Source: Desulfolutivibrio sulfodismutans DSM 3696 (GTDB lineage: Bacteria > Desulfobacterota > Desulfovibrionia > Desulfovibrionales > Desulfovibrionaceae). From it: a DNA stretch of 64,000 nt. A model generated the notes under the pieces. It saw nothing but the letters and a program-made list of their open reading frames with translations, ran no database searches and had not been told where the DNA came from. Below, piece after piece: positions 27,669 to 37,340 of this stretch; positions within the stretch are counted from its first letter, which is position 1; the number at the start of each line of letters is the position of its first letter. The stretch lies in contig NZ_CP045504.1 of NCBI RefSeq assembly GCF_013376455.1, positions 2,315,001-2,379,000 on the forward strand, written 5' to 3'. A program made the position numbers and the translations under genes.

Positions 27669-28243
27669 GCCTGGGCCTCCCGGTTTGGCGGGTCTGCCGC
27701 CAGCCCCTGCCGCGATTCCAACGCCTGCTCCAGGAGGCTGGCGACACGCGCCCCCTGGCCGGGGTCGGCCGCCACAGCCTCGATATGCGCGGCCAGATGG
27801 TCCCGCAGCGCGGCCATGGCCGGGCCGTCGGGGGCCTGCGGCGCAGCATCGGCCCAGGCTGCATACGCCTCCACGGCTTTGGCCGTACGCCCCACACGCA
27901 ACCGGCACAGGCACAAAAACAGTCCGGCCGGATGCCCCGCATTACGCCTGGCCACGCGCTCGAACTCCACCAGCGCCTGGACATGCCGCCCCATGGCGTA
28001 CAGGGCCTGCCCCAGAAGCATCCGGGCCTCATCGTCGCCCGGGGTCGGCCGCAACCACAGGCGCAGTTGCCGCGCCGCCTCTTCCATGTCCCCGGCCAAA
28101 AAGGCTTCGCGTCCCTTGTCCAGCCAGGCAGCGGCCTGCGACGGCGCCGCTTCGGCATCCGCATCCGGAGGGCGGCCGGTCATCAACTGAAACATTCCCC
28201 GCCGCGACAGGCGGGTGGGGTGTTCGTGGGCCATGCTGTCCAT
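27665..28243 (-). CDS. TPR-repeat protein
   Basis: 192 residues, with tandem TPR-like helices from about residue 37: AAAWLDKGREAFLAGDMEEA, ARMLLGQALYAMGRHVQALV, GLFLCLCRLRVGRTAKAVEA. No signal peptide, so cytosolic. TPRs mediate protein contacts; here the partner may be the EAL-HDOD protein with which it overlaps by 4 bases. A second start is available at MAHEH (28234). Confidence 0.7.
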   Translation of the reverse strand: MDSMAHEHPTRLSRRGMFQLMTGRPPDADAEAAPSQAAAWLDKGREAFLAGDMEEAARQLRLWLRPTPGDDEARMLLGQALYAMGRHVQALVEFERVARRNAGHPAGLFLCLCRLRVGRTAKAVEAYAAWADAAPQAPDGPAMAALRDHLAAHIEAVAADPGQGARVASLLEQALESRQGLAADPPNREAQA

Positions 28244-28691
28244 CCCCGGTTCGGGACCGCACCGTCATCCCGAGCCGTTTGCATTTTTTAGAAAATCAAT
28301 CCGAGGTACGCTTAAAGACGATAGTCCTTTCTTGAACTTTTCGAAAGGCACACCGAAGAAAATACAACATACCGAATTTGCACGCGATTTTTTTCTTTGA
28401 AAAATCCACTGTCTGGCCCGTTTCCTGCTTTAGAGGAAATCAAGCGTGTCGGCACCCCCAACCGGCGCGCAACATGGAAGGTCTCCACCGGCTGCCGCGG
28501 CCAACCCCCAGCCTCCTCCCCCACGGTCGCGCAGCCAAATGACGCAAGCCGTTTCCGTCTCTCCCTGGACGGACTCGGCTTGTGTCATGTCCATGGCCGA
28601 AACCGGCGCGCCCGGGCAGAGGCGTCAGGCCCCTCGGGGCGGAGGCGACTGCGGCGGGTGACCATCCGGAAAATTTGCGGTAGAGGCGGAC
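28244..28691. other. Long intergenic region without a convincing gene
   Basis: About 450 bases between divergent genes. It contains an AT-rich patch (28285-28400) that could hold promoters in both directions. Around 28415 there is a weak GG-N10-GC pair. No frame has coding character. Confidence 0.4.
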
Positions 28692-29072
28692 ATGGCACAC
28701 TTCACGCGCGTATTCCTGGCCCTGTCCTGGCTCGCCCTGGCCATCCCGGCCTTTGCCCCGGCCGCTCCGGCCGCGCCCGGCCCCGCCCGCGACATCGCCG
28801 GGACATGGGAGGCCCAGGTCATGGGCCAATCGGCCACGGTCACCTTCACCCAAAACGGCAATCTGATTTCAGGCCTGTTGCTTGTGCCGGACATCACCGG
28901 GAAACAAAATTCCTATCATCTTTCCGGCACCATCGTGGACAATTTTTTTGCGGCCTTCCACGGCAGCGGGCACATGCTGCGCGGCTGGCTGCGCGGCCCG
29001 GACGAGGCCGACGGGGAGTTGACCCTGGCCAACACCCCGCCCATCGCCCTCAAGCTGCACCGGGTGCGTTGA
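28692..29072 (+). CDS. Small secreted protein of unknown function
   Basis: 126 residues. The first 28 are a signal peptide (FTRVFLALSWLALAIPAFAPAAPAA). The mature part is beta-rich: DIAGTWEAQVMGQSATVTFTQNG, then LISGLLLVPDITG and GELTLANTPPIALKLHRVR. Alternating strands with G-T-W at the beginning recall small extracytoplasmic beta-barrel or lipocalin-like proteins, but I cannot name the family. Probably periplasmic. Confidence 0.6.
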   Translation: MAHFTRVFLALSWLALAIPAFAPAAPAAPGPARDIAGTWEAQVMGQSATVTFTQNGNLISGLLLVPDITGKQNSYHLSGTIVDNFFAAFHGSGHMLRGWLRGPDEADGELTLANTPPIALKLHRVR

Positions 29073-29289
29073 GCAGCTTCCCCCGCATGCGCCACGGCGC
29101 TCCTGCCGTTTTGGGGACGGTCCCGCCGAAGCCGCCCCCCGCCTCTCCCCCGGCAATCCAGGCGCCCGCGCCCTGCTGAACGGGGCATCCCCGCCTGTCA
29201 ATCCCCGCCTTGACACACGTCACCCGGCGTGTTCATTTCCCGCCGTAAGCAGGCGGATTTTCCCGTTTGGCCGTGCTGCGCGAGAATCC

Positions 29290-32088
29290 ATGAACATACG
29301 TACTCCCCTGATATTTTGCGAAAATCTGCGGCGCGTTCGCCAGCAGGCCTCCCTCGACCTGCCTGGAACGGCCCGTCGGGCCGCCATGGACAGCGACCGG
29401 CTCCGCGCTCTCGAGGCCGGAACCTCGGACCCTTCGCTTTCTGAAATCTGCGCCCTGGCCCAGGCCCTGGGGACGACGGCTGCGGCCCTGGTCGCCCATG
29501 ACGACGCGCAGGCAAAAGCCGCCTGGGACAAGGAAGAAATCCGTCGCCTGGAAAGGGCCTGGTCCAGCACCCCCGACCTCATCTGCGTCATCGACCGGGA
29601 TCTGCGCTACGTCCTGGTCAACGACGCCTATCCCGCCCTGCTGGGCATCCCCCGGGAACGTATCCTCGGAACCCCGGCAGGCCTCCTGCTGCCCGCCGCA
29701 ACCTTCGAGAGGGAGGCCAAACCCCGTTTGTTACGCTGCCTTGGCGGCGAGACCGTGGAGTGGCAGGGCTGGTTCGACCATCCGCGCACCAGGGAACAAA
29801 TCTTTTGCGTGTGCCGCTTCATGCCGTGGACCGATCCCGTCACTAAAGCCCCCCACGTCATCATCATCATCCGGGAGCAGACCGCCCAGCAACGCATGCT
29901 CGAAAACTTGCGGGAAAGCGAGAAAACCACCTCCTTGCTCTTTCGCGTCTCCAACATCATCGCCGGGTCCGGCGAGACCGAGGAAGTCTATCCCATCATA
30001 CGCCGCATCCTGGGCGAGGTCATCCCCACGGAACATTTCTATGTGGCCCTGGTGGACCACCGGCATGACCGCCTGGATTTCGCCTATGTGGCCAGCGACA
30101 GGGACCGGGATCTGCCCCCTGTGGAGAGGTTGAGTCGGCTGGCGCCCCCTCTGTCCAAGGACAACTTCGGCGACTTCAAATGCGGCAACCTGCTGACCGA
30201 GGTCATCCGCACCGCCCACCCCCTGTGCGTCACCCGGAAGGTCATGCGTATGACCGGCATGGCCTGCCCCGGGGCCCTGCCCGAGGTCTGGATGGGCGTC
30301 CCCATACGGGTGCGCCAGGAAGTCTTGGGGGTCATGGCCGTCAAGCAATTCGACAGGCATGCCCGCTACGCCAAAAAAGACATGGACATCATGCTCTCGG
30401 TGGCCGAGCAACTGGCCTACGGCGTGGACCGCCGCCGCACCATGGCCGACCTGCGCGCCGCCAAGGTGGAGGCCGACCGGGCCAACCGGGCCAAAAGCGA
30501 CTTCCTGGCGGGCATGAGCCACGAGATCAGAACACCCCTCAATGCCGTGCTGGGGCTGGCCGACCTTTTGCTCGCCTCCCGCCTGGAACCCGAACAGATC
30601 GACTACCTGGAGACCATCCGCGACTCGGCCCGGCATCTGCTCACCGTGGTCGGCGACATCCTGGATCTGTCCAAGATCGAGGCCCGGCGGTTGGACCTGG
30701 AAGATATCGACTTCGATTTAAGCGGGGTTTTGCGTTCCACGGTCAAAACCTTCGGGACCATGGCCGCCAAAAAGGGGCTCTGGCTGAACCTGGATCTGTC
30801 CCCCAGCGTCCCCCGCCATCTGCGCGGCGACCCGAACCGGCTGCGCCAGATCATCATCAACCTGGTGGGCAACGCCCTCAAATTCACCGAGTCGGGGGGC
30901 GTGACCATCCGCGTGGCCCATGCCGAACCGGCCACGAAGACCAAGGTGGTGCTTCGCTTCGAGGTCACGGACACGGGCATCGGCCTCCCCCGCCAGCAGT
31001 CAGCGACGCTTTTCAACATGTTTCGCCAGGCAGACGCGTCCACAGCCCGCAAATACGGCGGCACGGGCCTTGGCCTGGCCATCAGCCGCCAACTTGTGGA
31101 GCTCATGGGCGGCAGCATCGAGGTTTCCTCCGCGCCGAACAAGGGCAGCACCTTCCGTTTCACGGCCGTCTTCGCCCCGGGGAGGCCCACGCTCAAGACG
31201 GCCAACATCCCGGCCCCGGCCGCCAACGCTCCGGCCGACCGCGCACCGGCCTACATCCTTTTGGCTGAAGACAACCCGGTCAACGTCAAGCTGGCCGGAG
31301 CCCATCTGCAAAAGCTCGGCTACCGGCTCAGCGTGGCCCAAAGCGGCGTCCAGGCCCTTGAGGCCCTGGCCCGGGAGCGCTTCGACCTGGTGCTTATGGA
31401 TGTGGAGATGCCGGGCATGGACGGCGTGACCGCCTCGGGCATCATCCGCACCGGAGGCCCGGCCGACCACCCGGTGCTCGATCCCGACGTGCCCATCGTG
31501 GCCGTGACGGCCCATGCCTCGCCCGAGGTGCGCCGCCGCTGCCTGGAGGCGGGCATGGACGAATACCTGACCAAGCCCATCAATTTCGCCGAACTGGCGG
31601 CCATCATCCAGCGTCTCCTGCCAAGCCAGGGGAAGACCCCGCCCGCACCGCCCCCCGCACCGTCCCCTGTTGCGCCACAACCGCCTGCCGGGCCGACGGA
31701 CACGTCGCCGCACAACATTTTGGACACCCGCGCCGCCATGGAACGCCTGGGCATCGACCCGGCGGGCTATGCGCCCATCCTGGCCGTTTCCGCCCGGGAG
31801 ATCGACAAACGCCTGGAACTGTGCCGTACGGCCCTTGCGCAGGGAAACCTGGCCGACCTGGCCCTGCACGCCCACACCCTCAAGTCCACCACCTCCACCA
31901 TCGGCGCGGGGCAAGGCGCGCAATACGCCCGCAGCCTGGAGCATGCCGCCGATGCCGGGAAACTCGACGAAGCGGCTGCGCATCTGCGCGACTTGGAAAA
32001 GGAGTTGCATGAGGTGGCCGTCTGCATCCAGGCCGCCTTGCGTCAAATCACCACTGTCAAACCGGCGGGGCCACCCCTGCGGAGCTGA
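29290..32088 (+). CDS. Hybrid histidine kinase (XRE-PAS-GAF-HisKA-HATPase-REC-HPt)
   Basis: 932 residues. Domains in order: XRE-like HTH (about 10-75), PAS (86-200), GAF (215-375), HisKA with phospho-His H411 ([12 protein letters not shown]), HATPase with N, G1 and G2 boxes ([30 protein letters not shown]), receiver with D704 ([13 protein letters not shown]), and HPt with H862 ([10 protein letters not shown]). All phosphorelay residues are present, so it can relay phosphate internally and on to the receiver protein encoded 5 bases downstream. An HTH at the front of a kinase is unusual. No membrane segment, so it is cytosolic. Confidence 0.9.
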   Translation: MNIRTPLIFCENLRRVRQQASLDLPGTARRAAMDSDRLRALEAGTSDPSLSEICALAQALGTTAAALVAHDDAQAKAAWDKEEIRRLERAWSSTPDLICVIDRDLRYVLVNDAYPALLGIPRERILGTPAGLLLPAATFEREAKPRLLRCLGGETVEWQGWFDHPRTREQIFCVCRFMPWTDPVTKAPHVIIIIREQTAQQRMLENLRESEKTTSLLFRVSNIIAGSGETEEVYPIIRRILGEVIPTEHFYVALVDHRHDRLDFAYVASDRDRDLPPVERLSRLAPPLSKDNFGDFKCGNLLTEVIRTAHPLCVTRKVMRMTGMACPGALPEVWMGVPIRVRQEVLGVMAVKQFDRHARYAKKDMDIMLSVAEQLAYGVDRRRTMADLRAAKVEADRANRAKSDFLAGMSHEIRTPLNAVLGLADLLLASRLEPEQIDYLETIRDSARHLLTVVGDILDLSKIEARRLDLEDIDFDLSGVLRSTVKTFGTMAAKKGLWLNLDLSPSVPRHLRGDPNRLRQIIINLVGNALKFTESGGVTIRVAHAEPATKTKVVLRFEVTDTGIGLPRQQSATLFNMFRQADASTARKYGGTGLGLAISRQLVELMGGSIEVSSAPNKGSTFRFTAVFAPGRPTLKTANIPAPAANAPADRAPAYILLAEDNPVNVKLAGAHLQKLGYRLSVAQSGVQALEALARERFDLVLMDVEMPGMDGVTASGIIRTGGPADHPVLDPDVPIVAVTAHASPEVRRRCLEAGMDEYLTKPINFAELAAIIQRLLPSQGKTPPAPPPAPSPVAPQPPAGPTDTSPHNILDTRAAMERLGIDPAGYAPILAVSAREIDKRLELCRTALAQGNLADLALHAHTLKSTTSTIGAGQGAQYARSLEHAADAGKLDEAAAHLRDLEKELHEVAVCIQAALRQITTVKPAGPPLRS

Positions 32089-32092
32089 TCCG

Positions 32093-32461
32093 ATGCCCAC
32101 CATTTTGATCGCCGACGACTCCATGTTTCAACGTTTCCAGACCTCCAAGACGGCTGTCGAGGCAGGATACGACGTGCTTGAGGCCAAAGACGGCCAGGAA
32201 TGCCTGCAGTTGATGCTGGAAAAACGGCCCGACGTGCTCCTTTTGGATCTCAACATGCCTGCCCTGGACGGTCTGGCCGTCATGGAACGCCTGGCCGCCG
32301 CAGGGGCCATGCCCGCCAGAATCTACGTGCTCACCGCCGACATCCAGGACACCACGCGCAAACGGTGCATGGACCTGGGCGCCTACGACTGCATCAACAA
32401 ACCCGTGGATCAAGGCGTCCTTGGCAAACTACTGGCCGAGGCCCGCGCGCTTCTGGGGTAA
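32093..32461 (+). CDS. Stand-alone receiver protein (CheY-like)
   Basis: 122 residues, one receiver domain: acidic pair D8/D9 (LIADDS), phospho-acceptor D52 (LLLDLNMPALDG), switch Thr in VLTADI, and Lys in CINKPV. It lies 5 bases after the hybrid kinase and 67 bases before a CheC-like phosphatase gene, which gives a plausible module: HPt to this receiver, dephosphorylated by the CheC-like protein. Confidence 0.88.
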   Translation: MPTILIADDSMFQRFQTSKTAVEAGYDVLEAKDGQECLQLMLEKRPDVLLLDLNMPALDGLAVMERLAAAGAMPARIYVLTADIQDTTRKRCMDLGAYDCINKPVDQGVLGKLLAEARALLG

Positions 32462-32528
32462 GCGAGGCCGATACCGGCATGTCCCGGTTTGTCCGGCCGC
32501 CAGGATGCGGCCGTCGAAGGAGCGTTCC

Positions 32529-33137
32529 ATGGAACTGACCCCCATGCAACTGGACATCCTCCAGGAGCTTATCAATATCGGCGTCGGCCGGGCGGCGGGC
32601 ATGCTCAACCGCATGGTCAGCACCCACATCCAGTTGCAGGTGCCGGAACTGGTGGTGCTGTCATCGAAGGAATTTTGTTCCCGCTACGGGACTCGGGGCA
32701 AAGAGATCTTTTCCGCCGTTCAACTGACGTTCTCCGGACATTTCTCGGGCCTAAGCGCCCTGATCTTTCCGCCGGAGAGCGCCTCGCGGCTGGTGAACAT
32801 CATCCTGGGCAATTCCGTCGTCTCCGAGGCCGAGGCCGAGGCCATGCGCGTGGAGACCCTTCAGGAGGTAGGCAACATCGTCTTAAACGGGGTCATGGGC
32901 TCCATCGGCAACATCCTCAAGGAAAACATCGTGTTCTCCACCCCGGACTATGTGGAGGAGCGTTTCGAGCAACTGGTGTTTTTCGGGGAGCATGGCGAGT
33001 CCGGGGCCATGGTGCTCATGGCCCGCACCCAGTTCACCATCAAGGATCATCTTATCGAGGGCGAGGTGCTGATCCTGTTCAGCCTGGCGTCCTTCGACAC
33101 CCTGCTGGCGGCCATCGACACATTGGGCGCATCCTGA
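32529..33137 (+). CDS. CheC-like phosphatase
   Basis: 202 residues with both CheC/CheX-type active-site helices: LDILQELINIGVGRAAGML (E13, N16) and VETLQEVGNIVLNGVMGS. In the CheC family each E-x-x-N pair positions water to hydrolyse phospho-Asp on CheY-like receivers. It starts with AAGGAG 7 bases upstream. Its position behind a receiver gene supports that receiver as the substrate. It could also be a CheC-type adaptor of a non-chemotaxis relay, since no other che genes are near. Confidence 0.85.
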   Translation: MELTPMQLDILQELINIGVGRAAGMLNRMVSTHIQLQVPELVVLSSKEFCSRYGTRGKEIFSAVQLTFSGHFSGLSALIFPPESASRLVNIILGNSVVSEAEAEAMRVETLQEVGNIVLNGVMGSIGNILKENIVFSTPDYVEERFEQLVFFGEHGESGAMVLMARTQFTIKDHLIEGEVLILFSLASFDTLLAAIDTLGAS

Positions 33138-33160
33138 TCCATCCACCCGGCCGACAACGC

Positions 33161-33197
33161 GCCAAGGCCCCGTCCAGGAACAAAACGGGGCCTTGGC
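33161..33197. terminator. Hairpin between convergent genes
   Basis: The arms GCCAAGGCCCCGT and ACGGGGCCTTGGC enclose an 11-base loop. There is no long T tail, but it lies between convergent stops and may serve both sides. Confidence 0.45.
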
Positions 33198-33218
33198 CGT
33201 ATCCGATGCCCGGCCCGG

Positions 33219-33695
33219 CTAGGTAAGGGAGGAGGCCATGCCTTCGGCCGAGGTGCCTCCGCTGCTGGTGGATTCTGTAAGTTCGGTCTGCAACTGGGTG
33301 AGTTGGGCCTGGTACTGGGACAACTGGGCCTGCAGGTTCTGGACCTTCTGCTGCTTCTGATCGTCCGGGAGGTCTTCCTGCTGGGCTTCCTCGATCTTCT
33401 CCTGCAAGTCTTCGATCTTTTCTTCTACCTCGTCGATTTGATCCTCGATGTCCGAGGTTTCCGTTTCTTCGGATTCTTCGGATTCGCCTGAGCCCGACGC
33501 GCCGCCGGACTTGGAAGAGGACGAGGCCGCCAGCTTGAGGCCCTCGGCGGAGATGGTCACGGTGTCGCCGGAGTCGGTGGTCGCGCCCGACGAGGAACCG
33601 CTTTTGCCGGTGGACTCGGCAGAGTTGGTCTGGGAGGTTTCCGTCAGGGACGTGGACGTGGAATACAGGCTGGAAGCGGAAATTTCGAAGGACAT
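33219..33695 (-). CDS. FlxA-like coiled-coil protein, paralog A
   Basis: 158 residues. A Ser/Thr-rich N-terminus leads to the motif GDTVTISAEGLKLA, then a strongly acidic stretch, then a heptad coiled coil (IEDQIDEVEEKIEDLQEKIE and VQNLQAQLSQYQAQLTQLQT), ending [16 protein letters not shown] precedes the ATG. It is a clear paralog of the protein at 34225-34680. Both have near-perfect sigma-28 promoters. FlxA of E. coli is likewise a sigma-28-dependent coiled-coil protein of unknown role, so I infer a flagellar-late function. Confidence 0.75.
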   Translation of the reverse strand: MSFEISASSLYSTSTSLTETSQTNSAESTGKSGSSSGATTDSGDTVTISAEGLKLAASSSSKSGGASGSGESEESEETETSDIEDQIDEVEEKIEDLQEKIEEAQQEDLPDDQKQQKVQNLQAQLSQYQAQLTQLQTELTESTSSGGTSAEGMASSLT

Positions 33696-33732
33696 GTGGT
33701 ACCCCCTGGTCTTTCGTACAAATGTACTGCTC

Positions 33733-33759
33733 TTATCGGCCAGAGGCGAACATGCTTTA
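33733..33759 (-). promoter_or_regulatory. Sigma-28 (FliA) promoter for FlxA-like paralog A
   Basis: On the minus strand TAAA, 15 bases, then GCCGATAA: an exact match to the FliA consensus boxes and spacing. It lies 38 bases before the start codon. Confidence 0.85.
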
Positions 33760-33805
33760 GGCAGGATGCAGGTATTTTCAAAAATACTTCGTGGTTTCAT
33801 TTATC

Positions 33806-33957
33806 GTGCAATACATTGCACGAACTCACGTCTGCAGAACTGCGTCGAACACCTTGTCTGTTGCGTATTTGAAAGGCATGCAACCCGAACCCTCCCCTGC
33901 CTCCATCCATGCACACACCTGTCTGCACAATTGCACATTGCACAAAGAGCCTTGCAC
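33806..33957. repeat. Cluster of TTGCAC motifs in a long intergenic region
   Basis: GTGCAA-TACA-TTGCAC (33806-33821) is a perfect inverted repeat. TTGCAC recurs at 33931, 33938 and 33952, and CTGCACAA at 33923. The whole stretch 33760-34165 has no coding frame I believe. The cluster could be binding sites for a regulator upstream of paralog A. Confidence 0.4.
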
Positions 33958-34169
33958 AACGCCGCTGAAATCATCACTTACTAAGCATCCCTCCCCATCC
34001 GTCCCCGCGCCGGGCAAATCCTGCGCCCGAGCCTTGAGCGCCAGCCGGGACGGACGAACCGCATCGCACGCCGGGCGAACCCTGTCGGAGGCTCGGGCCC
34101 CGGCCATCCGGCGGGAGATGGCGGAACCCCGGACGCGACGTATCCCCAGGCCACGGCCGCCACAAATGA

Positions 34170-34204
34170 AAATGGCCCCGGATCGCCGCGATCCGGGGCC
34201 ATTT
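34170..34204 (-). terminator. Rho-independent terminator after FlxA-like paralog B
   Basis: A perfect 17-base stem AAATGGCCCCGGATCGC / GCGATCCGGGGCCATTT, followed on the minus strand by TTCATTTG. It begins 20 bases past the stop of the minus-strand gene. Confidence 0.75.
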
Positions 34205-34224
34205 GAAACGAATGCGCGCCCCCC

Positions 34225-34680
34225 TCAGGTCAGGGACATGGACGCCCCCTCGGCCCGGGTGCCGCCGGGGTTGCCGCTGGAGCCGGTCAGCGCCTTTTGC
34301 AAATCGGCCAGTTGGGACTGGTACTGGGAAATCTGGGACTGCAGCATCTGAACCTTTTGCCGCTTTTGCTCGTCAGACAGGTTTTCCTCCTCGATCTGAC
34401 GGATCTGTTCCTGAAGCTCCCTGATCAGCTTCTGGATGTCCTTCATCTTGTCTTTGATTTTGGTCGCGGAAGCGCTTTCGTCCGAGTCCTCGTCCTGCTT
34501 TTGCGCCGCCGTGGCAGCCAGCCGCAACCCTTCGGGCGAAATCGTCACCGTGTCGCCGGTCGTTGCGGAGGAATTCGCGGCCGTGGCGTTTTCGGCCGAC
34601 GCGGCCGCCTCGGTCGTCTCCGTCCCCAATACCGATGCCGACAACGTGAAGGAACCAATACCGGAAAGAATGGTCGCCAT
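34225..34680 (-). CDS. FlxA-like coiled-coil protein, paralog B
   Basis: 151 residues, same plan as paralog A: an Ala/Ser/Thr-rich head, GDTVTISPEGLRLAA, then KIKDKMKDIQKLIRELQEQI and VQMLQSQISQYQSQLADLQK as coiled coil, and the tail RAEGASMSLT. AAAGGAG lies 6 bases upstream of the ATG. The shared motifs, shared C-terminal EG..SLT and sigma-28 control point to a tandem duplication with a conserved motility-related role. Confidence 0.75.
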   Translation of the reverse strand: MATILSGIGSFTLSASVLGTETTEAAASAENATAANSSATTGDTVTISPEGLRLAATAAQKQDEDSDESASATKIKDKMKDIQKLIRELQEQIRQIEEENLSDEQKRQKVQMLQSQISQYQSQLADLQKALTGSSGNPGGTRAEGASMSLT

Positions 34681-34717
34681 GGTTTGCTCCTTTGTCATGT
34701 GCAAAGCGTCAGGCCTC

Positions 34718-34744
34718 TTATCGGACAACTTGTGCAAAACTTGA
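34718..34744 (-). promoter_or_regulatory. Sigma-28 (FliA) promoter for FlxA-like paralog B
   Basis: On the minus strand TCAAGTTT, 11 bases, then TCCGATAA (consensus TAAAGTTT-N11-GCCGATAA). Two mismatches, exact spacing, 38 bases before the start, the same distance as at paralog A. Confidence 0.8.
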
Positions 34745-34811
34745 GCAAAAAAACACATTTTGTGCGGATTTTCGAAACGGCCTGCGGCAAACCTGGGCTG
34801 CGGCGGGAAAA

Positions 34812-37340
34812 TCAGGCAGGCGGGGTACCGAGGGAACAGGCCTCGGCCAAGCGACGCTGGTAATCCAGGATGTAGCGTTCGGCAGCAATGCTGTCCACGG
34901 GCCGGGAGAACATGTACCCCTGAGCCTTGTCGCAGCGCACGTCCTGCAGGCGGGCGAACTGGTCCTCGTGCTCCACGCCCTCGGCGATGACCGTCAGCCC
35001 CAGGTTGCGGGCCAGGGAGATGATGGACTTGACGATCTGGATGTTGTCTTCGGCGTTGTCCGATCCGCTGATGAACGACCGGTCGATCTTCAAATGGTCG
35101 ATGGGCAGTTGGCGCAGATAGCTCAACGAGGAATAGCCCGTGCCGAAGTCGTCCACGGCGATGCGCACCCCGAGCGCCTTGAGCCGGTTGAGCTCGTGTA
35201 TGGAATGGCTGGTGTCCTGCATGAGCACGGATTCGGTGATTTCGAGCTTGAGCCGCGCCGGGTCGATGCCCGTCTCCTCCAAGACCTGGGCCACATATTC
35301 CACCAGCCCGTCGCGCACGAACTGGCGGCAGGAGACGTTGACGCTGACGCTTAGGCGTTCAGCCCCGGGGATGGTCTTCTGCCATTTCCCGAGCTGGCGG
35401 CAGGCCTCGACAATGACCCAGCGGCCAAGGGGCAGGATGATGCCCGTCTCCTCGGCCAGGGGGATGAACTTGTCCGGCGGCACGATCCCCTTCAGGGGGT
35501 GGTTCCAGCGCACCAGGGCCTCGAAGCCTTCCAGGGCCCGGGTGTCCACGTTGACGATGGGCTGATAATGCAGAACCAACTCGTCGTTGGACAGGGCGTC
35601 GCGCAGTTCCGCTTCAAGGCTGATGACCTCCAGGATCTCCTTATGCATCCTGCGGTCGAAGATCATGTACGGTTTGCCGGTTTCCTTGGCCCGGTACATG
35701 GCGATGTCCGCATCGCGCAACACGTCCTCGGCGCTGTCGTATTCCTTGGTGCGCAGCACGATGCCGATGCTGGCCCCGGGGTACACCTCGTTGCCGCAGA
35801 TGGTGCAGGGCCGCCGCAGGGTCTCCTGGATGCGCTCGGCCACGGTGAGCACCTCGCGCTTGATTTTAAATTCCTCCAGAATCACCGCAAACTCGTCCCC
35901 GCCCAGGCGGGCCACGGTGTCCACGGAGCGCATACAGGATTTGAGCCGCGCGGCGATCTCCACCAAAAGCATGTCCCCGGCGGCATGCCCCATGCTGTCG
36001 TTGACCGCCTTGAACTTGTCCAGGTCGATCATGAGCACGGCATACTGGTAGTCGCCCCGGCGTCTGCTCCGGGCCAGGGCCCGCTGCAGGCGCTCGGCGA
36101 AAAGGCTGCGGTTGGGCAGATGGGTGAGGGAATCGTGGAAGGCCTGGTGGGTGATCTGCTCCTCGAAGGCCTTTCGCTCGGAAATATCCTGATAGATGTA
36201 GACGACGCCCCCGGCGGCCTCGCCGCTTTTGACCTGAAAGCCGATCATGGACACGGGGATGAGCCTGCCGTCGCGATGCCGCCGGTATGTTTCACGCTGC
36301 ACGGTGTTGCCGGACAGGATCGCGGCCCGAAAATTCTCGCATTCGGCCAAAAGATCCTCGGGCACGATGAAGGTGCGCATCCCGAAGCCCTTCATGTCGG
36401 CGGCCCGGTAGCCGAAGAGTTCCTCGAAGCCCTTGTTGGCGTCCAGGACGTTGCGGTTGCTGTCGATGAGGATGATGGCCTGGGGCGAATTCTCAAAAAG
36501 CTGCCGGAAATAGGCCCGCTGGGCCTCCAGGGCCTCCTCGGCCCGCTTGCGCTCGGTGACGTCCACCACGGTGCCCTCGTAGTGGTCGATGTCCCCTTCC
36601 TCGTCAAAGATGGCCCGGGCGTTCTCGCTGATCCAGATGATCTCGCCGCCTTTTTTGCGGATGCGCGACTCGAAGTTCCACACCTCGTTGTATTCGTCCA
36701 TGATGCGCACGAAGTCGTCGCGGCGGCCCGGGTCCACGTACAGCTGGTTTTTAATGTCCTTGAAATGTTCAATGAGCTCGCCGGGCGTATCAAAACCGTA
36801 GATGCGGGCCAAAGAGGGGTTGACGTCCAGATAGCGCCCGGCCGGGGTGGTCTGGAAGATGCCTTCCACGGCGTTTTCAAAAATCGAACGGAACTTGCGC
36901 TCGGCCCCGCGCAAAAGCTCCTCGGTCTGTTTGCGGAGGGTGATGTCGCGGTAGATGATGAAGACGTCGCCCGGCAGGCTGTCCCGCCTGCCGTCGGCCG
37001 GGATGCAGACCATGGTCACATGCACCAGGGAGCCGTCGCGCCGCCTGCGCAGGGTCTCCCGGTGTTCGTCGGCCTTGCATTCGATCCATTCCGCCGGATC
37101 GTCGGCCGCCCGTTCCCCGGGCATGATGAGTTCGGCCAGGTCCGCCCCGATGCTCTCGGCCGCCGCATAGCCGAAGATGCGCCCGAAGGCCTGGTTGACC
37201 AGCAGCACCCGGCCCGTCTGGTCGCGCAGGGCCACGGCGTTGGGAGAACCTTCAAAGAGCGTGCGAAACACTGCGCCGGATTCGCCCCCGCCGGGGGCCA
37301 GGAAAGCCGGGTCGGTCGGATCTGAGAGAGGATTCGTCAT
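34812..37340 (-). CDS. PAS-PAS-PAS-GGDEF-EAL cyclic-di-GMP enzyme
   Basis: 842 residues, soluble. Three PAS domains (starting about residues 25, 150 and 275, each ending in a DITLRK/DVTERK/DISERK-type linker), GGDEF with an intact active site (RLGGDEFAV) and EAL with the catalytic signature (EGFEALVRW, LKLEITES, VDDFGTGYSSLSYL, KIDRSFI, EGVEHEDQ). Both halves keep their catalytic residues, so it could make and degrade c-di-GMP, with PAS signals shifting the balance. It stands alone, downstream of no obvious partner. Confidence 0.93.
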   Translation of the reverse strand: MTNPLSDPTDPAFLAPGGGESGAVFRTLFEGSPNAVALRDQTGRVLLVNQAFGRIFGYAAAESIGADLAELIMPGERAADDPAEWIECKADEHRETLRRRRDGSLVHVTMVCIPADGRRDSLPGDVFIIYRDITLRKQTEELLRGAERKFRSIFENAVEGIFQTTPAGRYLDVNPSLARIYGFDTPGELIEHFKDIKNQLYVDPGRRDDFVRIMDEYNEVWNFESRIRKKGGEIIWISENARAIFDEEGDIDHYEGTVVDVTERKRAEEALEAQRAYFRQLFENSPQAIILIDSNRNVLDANKGFEELFGYRAADMKGFGMRTFIVPEDLLAECENFRAAILSGNTVQRETYRRHRDGRLIPVSMIGFQVKSGEAAGGVVYIYQDISERKAFEEQITHQAFHDSLTHLPNRSLFAERLQRALARSRRRGDYQYAVLMIDLDKFKAVNDSMGHAAGDMLLVEIAARLKSCMRSVDTVARLGGDEFAVILEEFKIKREVLTVAERIQETLRRPCTICGNEVYPGASIGIVLRTKEYDSAEDVLRDADIAMYRAKETGKPYMIFDRRMHKEILEVISLEAELRDALSNDELVLHYQPIVNVDTRALEGFEALVRWNHPLKGIVPPDKFIPLAEETGIILPLGRWVIVEACRQLGKWQKTIPGAERLSVSVNVSCRQFVRDGLVEYVAQVLEETGIDPARLKLEITESVLMQDTSHSIHELNRLKALGVRIAVDDFGTGYSSLSYLRQLPIDHLKIDRSFISGSDNAEDNIQIVKSIISLARNLGLTVIAEGVEHEDQFARLQDVRCDKAQGYMFSRPVDSIAAERYILDYQRRLAEACSLGTPPA

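Noticed and set aside
28414-28430. Sigma-54-like TGGCCCG-N4-CTGC before the secreted small protein
   Set aside because: Two core mismatches and about 260 bases from the gene; too weak to call.
28397-29179. 260-aa plus-strand frame overlapping the small secreted protein
   Set aside because: Arg/Gly/His-rich shadow composition; the frame at 28692 has a signal peptide and ordered beta pattern instead.
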